Source of the DNA: Pseudomonadota bacterium
GTDB taxonomy: Bacteria > Pseudomonadota > Alphaproteobacteria > Rhizobiales > Xanthobacteraceae
Reading direction: 5' to 3'
DNA: 44,941 nucleotides
Assembly (NCBI GenBank): GCA_003576765.1
Contig: QEVP01000019.1
Coordinates: 1 to 44,941 of the forward strand
In this document: positions 41,403-44,941 of the stretch, piece after piece
Layout: every line of letters starts with the position of its first letter
Position numbering within the stretch: position 1 is the first letter of the stretch
Made by a program: the position numbers and the translations under genes
Notes under the pieces: generated by a model
Seen by the model: the letters and a program-made list of their open reading frames with translations, nothing else
What the model was told of the DNA's origin: nothing
Database searches by the model: none

Positions 41403-41437
41403 CGGTCGTCGTGGATATCGGCGGGCCGCGCCTACGG

Positions 41438-43867
41438 TCAGAAGGTGGTGCCGCCGCCGAACCGGAACTCCTGAACGTGGTCATACGGTCCCTTGCTGAG
41501 CGGGATCGCGTAGTCGAAGCGCAGCGGTCCGAACGGCGACTGCCAGATCAGGCCGACACCGACGGAGGAGCGGATCGCGTTGTTGTCGAAGGCATCGAGA
41601 CAGGCCGTGGTCGAAACCTGCGCGCTGGAGCAGCGGCCCAGGAGGCTGACCGGAACGCCGGCCCCACCGGGGAAGGCCGGCCCCTTGTAGTCGGAGAGCT
41701 GGCCGACATCGGCGAAGATCGCGCCCTTGAGGCCGACTTCCTTGGGCAGGAACCAGAACGGCATCTGCAGCTCGGCGGAAGCACCCCAGTACATGGTGCC
41801 GCCCAGCGCGTCGCCATAGCCATACGCACCCCAGCGCGAGATATCGCGCGGACCGATGCCGGCGGGAGCGAAGCCGCGCACCAGGTTCGGCCCCATCTGG
41901 AAGTGATCGAGCATGCGCAGATTGTCGTTGCCGATCTTGTTGAGGATGCCGCCCTGCACCCGCAACAGGCCGACGATGTCGGACACCAGCGGCTGGTAGT
42001 ATTTCACGTCGCCCGTGGTCTTGAGGTAGGTGACGTCGCCACCGACACCGGCAAAATCCTGCTTCAGTTCGGCCAACAGGCCGGAAGTCGGATTAATGTT
42101 GTTGTCCAAGGTGTTGTAGGTCAGCGTGTAACCGACCAGCGAGGTGTTCTTGGCGCCCTGCTGCATCTCGAGCAGGACCGGCAGCGACACCGCCGTCGTG
42201 AACGGATTGAACAGATTCTGGTCGAGGCTGACTTCCTGACGGTAGAACGAATAGCGCAACTGCAGCGTCAGATCCTCGCGCAACGAGAAACCGAGCCGGG
42301 TGCTGAAGCCGGTCGTCTTGGTGTCGTAGGAATAGTAGCTGTTGTGCAACTGCTCGCGCTGGAACAGGTCGAGACCGAACGCAACACGGTAGTCGAGCAG
42401 ATACGGCTCGACGAACGACAGCGAATAACCGCGCGCATACTGGCCGTACTGTACCGCCGCCTTGGCATAGAGACCGCGACCGAGGAAGTTGCGCTCGGCA
42501 ACGCTGACCTCGCCGAGGATGCCGTCCGAGGTCGAGTAGCCGGCCGACACCGAGAACTCGCCGGTGGACTTTTCCTCGAGATCGACGTTGAGGATTACCC
42601 GATCGCTCGACGAGCCGGGCTCGGTGGTGATCTTGACCGTCTTGAAGAAGTCGAGGTTCTTCAGGCGCCGCTCGGCGCGGTCCACCAGGGCGCGGTTGTA
42701 GGCGTCGCCCTCGGAGATATCGAACTCGCGGCGGATGACGTATTCCCGCGTCCGCATGTTGCCGCGGATGTTGATGCGCTCGATATAGTTGCGCGGCCCC
42801 TCCTGAACGGAGAACACCAGCGCCACGGTGTGGTTCTCGAAATTGCGGTCGCCGCGCGGGCGCACGACGGCAAAGGCATAGCCACGCCGCGACGCCTCGA
42901 TCGACATGTCCTCGATCGATTTCTCGACCGCGACCGCATTGTAGACCGAGCCGACGCTGACGTGGGAGAAGCTGCGCAGCGAATTGGCGTCGAGCGAGGG
43001 AATGGTCGATTCGACCGACACCGACGAGACGCGATACTGCTGGCCTTCCTCGATCTTGAAGGTGATATGGAAGCCCTTGTCCTGCGGGTCGTACTCGGTC
43101 AGCGCCGCGACCACCTGGACGTCGGCGTAGCCGTTCTTCAGGTAAAAGCGGCGGATCAGGTCGCGGTCGGCCTCGACGCGGTCGGGATCGTAGACGTCGC
43201 CCGACGACAGAAAGCTCAACAAGTTGGATTCGCGGGTCTTGATCTGGTCCTTGAGGCGGTAGGACGAAAATGCGTGGTTGCCGACGAATTCGATCGAGGC
43301 GACGCCGGTCTTCTTGCCCTCGGTGATCTCGAACACCAGATCGACGCGGTTGTTCGGCCCCTCGATGATCTGCGGGTTGACCCGCACGTCATAGCGGCCG
43401 GAGCGGCGATAGAGCTCGACGATGCGCTGGGCGTCGGCCTGCACCATCGGCCGTGACAGCGTGCCGCGCGGCTTGGACTGGATCTCGACCGAAAGCTGCT
43501 CGTCCTTGAGCTTCTTGTTACCCTCGAAGGCGACGCGGCCGATCACCGCGTTCTCGACCACCGACACGACCAGACGGCCGCCACGGTTGCTGAGCCGGAC
43601 ATCCTCGAACAGGTTGGTGGCGATCAGCGCCTTAAGGCCATCATCGATGGCGGCGTTGTCCAGCCGCCCGCTCGGGCCGGGCCGGAAATAGGAGCGGATG
43701 GTCTCAGCCTCGACCCGGCGGTTCCCCTCGACGATGATCGACGACGCCGACTGCGCCAGCGCGGGCGTCGCCACCCCCGTTACCACAGTCACGCCCGCAA
43801 GCGGGGCCGCAATCGACAGCAGGGCAGCAACGATGCTTCCCCGCAACACACGCAATCCGACCTTCAT
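41438..43867 (-). CDS. bamA: Outer membrane protein assembly factor BamA
   Basis: 809 residues from ATG 43865-43867; the frame is open 34 codons further upstream, but the signal peptide fits MKVGLRVLRGSIVAALLSIA and ends near PALAQ (about 39). Five POTRA domains follow (SSIIVEGNRRVEAETIRSYF, NLFEDVRLSNRGGRLVVSV, IQSKPRGTLSRPMVQADA, SIEFVGNHAFSSYRLKDQI and the IRGNMRTREYVIRREFD segment). A C-terminal barrel contains the VRGFAPAGIGPRD loop of the Omp85 family and ends in FRFGGGTTF with the terminal Phe signal. It inserts beta-barrel proteins into the outer membrane. Flanked by rseP and lpxD as in most proteobacteria. Confidence 0.96.
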   Translation of the reverse strand: MKVGLRVLRGSIVAALLSIAAPLAGVTVVTGVATPALAQSASSIIVEGNRRVEAETIRSYFRPGPSGRLDNAAIDDGLKALIATNLFEDVRLSNRGGRLVVSVVENAVIGRVAFEGNKKLKDEQLSVEIQSKPRGTLSRPMVQADAQRIVELYRRSGRYDVRVNPQIIEGPNNRVDLVFEITEGKKTGVASIEFVGNHAFSSYRLKDQIKTRESNLLSFLSSGDVYDPDRVEADRDLIRRFYLKNGYADVQVVAALTEYDPQDKGFHITFKIEEGQQYRVSSVSVESTIPSLDANSLRSFSHVSVGSVYNAVAVEKSIEDMSIEASRRGYAFAVVRPRGDRNFENHTVALVFSVQEGPRNYIERINIRGNMRTREYVIRREFDISEGDAYNRALVDRAERRLKNLDFFKTVKITTEPGSSSDRVILNVDLEEKSTGEFSVSAGYSTSDGILGEVSVAERNFLGRGLYAKAAVQYGQYARGYSLSFVEPYLLDYRVAFGLDLFQREQLHNSYYSYDTKTTGFSTRLGFSLREDLTLQLRYSFYRQEVSLDQNLFNPFTTAVSLPVLLEMQQGAKNTSLVGYTLTYNTLDNNINPTSGLLAELKQDFAGVGGDVTYLKTTGDVKYYQPLVSDIVGLLRVQGGILNKIGNDNLRMLDHFQMGPNLVRGFAPAGIGPRDISRWGAYGYGDALGGTMYWGASAELQMPFWFLPKEVGLKGAIFADVGQLSDYKGPAFPGGAGVPVSLLGRCSSAQVSTTACLDAFDNNAIRSSVGVGLIWQSPFGPLRFDYAIPLSKGPYDHVQEFRFGGGTTF

Positions 43868-44038
43868 GCGCGGAGCGCCCTTTTCTTCATTCCAGTGCCA
43901 CCCCGCCCCCGCGAGCCGGCAGATTCTCTGTTCCGGGTTCGCTTGTAGCCAATTTTTCCCGACTGGCAAACGCTCAATCGCTCAATAATTCCAATTTCCT
44001 GCCAACACGTTGCCCTTCGGCCACGGCAGTTCCCGGTG

Positions 44039-44941
44039 TCACGAGGCCGCAAGGTGCAGGATGTCGTTGTAGGTGGCGAACACCATCAGCATCAGCACCA
44101 GGGCAAGGCCGACCCGGAAGCCAAGCTCCTGGGCGCGCTCGGAGAGCGGGCGGCCGCGGATCGCCTCGATTGTATAGAACAGAAGGTGACCGCCATCGAG
44201 CAGCGGCACCGGAAACAGGTTCAAAAGGCCGATCGAGATCGACAGCACGGCGGTGAGATGCAGCAACGCCGCGACCCCGATGGTGGCGACCTGCCCCGAA
44301 ATCTGGGCGATGCGGATTGGCCCGCCAAGCTGGTCGGCGGCCTCGCGCCCGACGAAGATGCCGCCGATGTAGGCCATGGTGCGGTCGACGACGAACCAGG
44401 TCTCCTTGACGCCGAGCCACACCGCGGTCGCCGGGTCCACCCGCTGGACATTGACGTCGCCGGCATTGTTGGAGCGGCTGACGCCGAGGATGCCAAGCCG
44501 GTGCGTGTTGCCGAAATTGTCCTTGACCTCGCGCAGTTCCGGGGTCGCCGGCAGATCGACGGTGGCGTCGCCGCGCTTGATCGTGAAGGTCAGCCGCTCG
44601 CCGGCGCCGATGCTGACGATGCGCTGCATGTCGGAAAAGCTGGCAATCGCCTGGCCGTCGATGGCGACGACGACGTCGCCGGGCTGGAAACCCGCCGCCG
44701 CCGCGGGGGTGCCCGGCTGCACCGCATCGACGCGGGCGGTGGCGCTCGGCTTGCCGATCACGGCGAACAGACAGGCAAAAATGACGATGGCGAGGATGAA
44801 GTTGGCGATCGGGCCGGCGGCGACGATGGCCGCTCGCGGGCCAACTTTCTTATGGTGGAAGCTGCCCTGCCGCTCGGCCTCGGTCATTTTCGCAAGCGCC
44901 GCGCTGGCCGGGGTGCTGGCCTCGCTGTCGTCGCCGAAGAA
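44039..44941 (-). CDS. rseP: RIP zinc metalloprotease RseP/MmpA, partial (N-terminus outside window)
   Basis: 300 codons are present. The frame enters at 44941 with FFGDDSEASTPASAALAK and runs to the stop at 44039. Visible are one TM segment (AAIVAAGPIANFILAIVIFA), a PDZ domain (VDAVQPGTPAAAAGFQPGDVVVAIDGQAIASF), and the second zinc/active-site motif NLFPVPLLDGGHLLFYTIEAIRGRPL, with further membrane helices. The N-terminal HExxH motif lies outside the window. This site-2 protease cleaves anti-sigma or signalling proteins in the membrane. It heads the envelope cluster, 171 bases before bamA; that gap probably holds an extra promoter, since it is long for this cluster. Confidence 0.94.
   Translation of the reverse strand, partial: FFGDDSEASTPASAALAKMTEAERQGSFHHKKVGPRAAIVAAGPIANFILAIVIFACLFAVIGKPSATARVDAVQPGTPAAAAGFQPGDVVVAIDGQAIASFSDMQRIVSIGAGERLTFTIKRGDATVDLPATPELREVKDNFGNTHRLGILGVSRSNNAGDVNVQRVDPATAVWLGVKETWFVVDRTMAYIGGIFVGREAADQLGGPIRIAQISGQVATIGVAALLHLTAVLSISIGLLNLFPVPLLDGGHLLFYTIEAIRGRPLSERAQELGFRVGLALVLMLMVFATYNDILHLAAS

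Noticed and set aside
40169..43456. A 1095-codon open frame opposite lpxD and bamA
   Set aside because: Long only because the opposite strand's codon use avoids stops in this frame; the composition is not protein-like and both real genes have full motifs.

Overview
The window is GC-rich, densely coded chromosomal DNA from an alphaproteobacterium, most probably of the Bradyrhizobiaceae/Nitrobacteraceae (Bradyrhizobium, Rhodopseudomonas, Nitrobacter and relatives). The grounds are a pyruvate dehydrogenase E1-beta with its own lipoyl domain, a rseP-bamA-lpxD-fabZ-lpxA-lpxI-lpxB envelope cluster beside gltA and gltX, an ExoR-type Sel1-repeat protein, a GAAC-N7-GAAC LexA box, and recurrent palindromic intergenic elements of the sort common in these genomes. 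The genus cannot be fixed from the sequence alone. I see no tRNA, rRNA, CRISPR array, transposase, prophage or toxin-antitoxin gene. The region reads as core genome with small repeated elements scattered through it.

Layout. 1-2262 (minus): the end of an RND efflux operon, a periplasmic adaptor followed by an inner-membrane pump cut by the window edge. 2673-3464 (plus): exonuclease III. 3837-6390 (minus): ilvD overlapping an exoR-like gene. 6749-13234 (minus): the pyruvate dehydrogenase cluster pdhA-pdhB-pdhC, a DUF4892/OmpA envelope protein gene, then lpdA. 13640-15594 (plus): a membrane GGDEF-EAL protein whose first codons are out of frame. 15646-17300 (minus): eno and an ftsB-like gene. 17426-21088: queF, an MFS transporter, kdsA and a secreted alpha/beta hydrolase. 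21128-24205 (minus): tpiA, secG, pyrG. 24408-30860 (plus): ppiD-like chaperone, trpD, trpC, moaC, moeA, lexA. 31128-33410 (minus): comEC. 33503-36503 (plus): gltX, gltA. 36650-44941 (minus): rseP (partial), bamA, lpxD, fabZ, lpxA, lpxI, lpxB.

How the genes work together. Eno, the pyruvate dehydrogenase genes, TpiA and GltA carry carbon from glycolysis into the TCA cycle. KdsA, LpxD, FabZ, LpxA, LpxI and LpxB make lipid A and Kdo, BamA inserts outer-membrane proteins, and RseP is the intramembrane protease of the envelope stress pathway. TrpD and TrpC make tryptophan; MoaC and MoeA make molybdopterin cofactor. LexA appears to autoregulate through a box in its own promoter.

I did not find a convincing new multi-gene system. 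The observations most worth checking are: (1) a palindromic repeat inside the pdhC coding sequence that is translated as the E2 linker; (2) an apparent one-base frameshift at the 5' end of the GGDEF-EAL gene; (3) a copy of the 3' end of ftsB on the far side of that same gene; (4) a family of roughly 90-bp, three-armed palindromic elements at convergent gene ends and inside operons; (5) near-identical lipoyl-domain DNA in pdhB and pdhC. Start sites were chosen from ribosome-binding sites, overlaps and family N-termini. Family names come from motif recognition, not from a database search.
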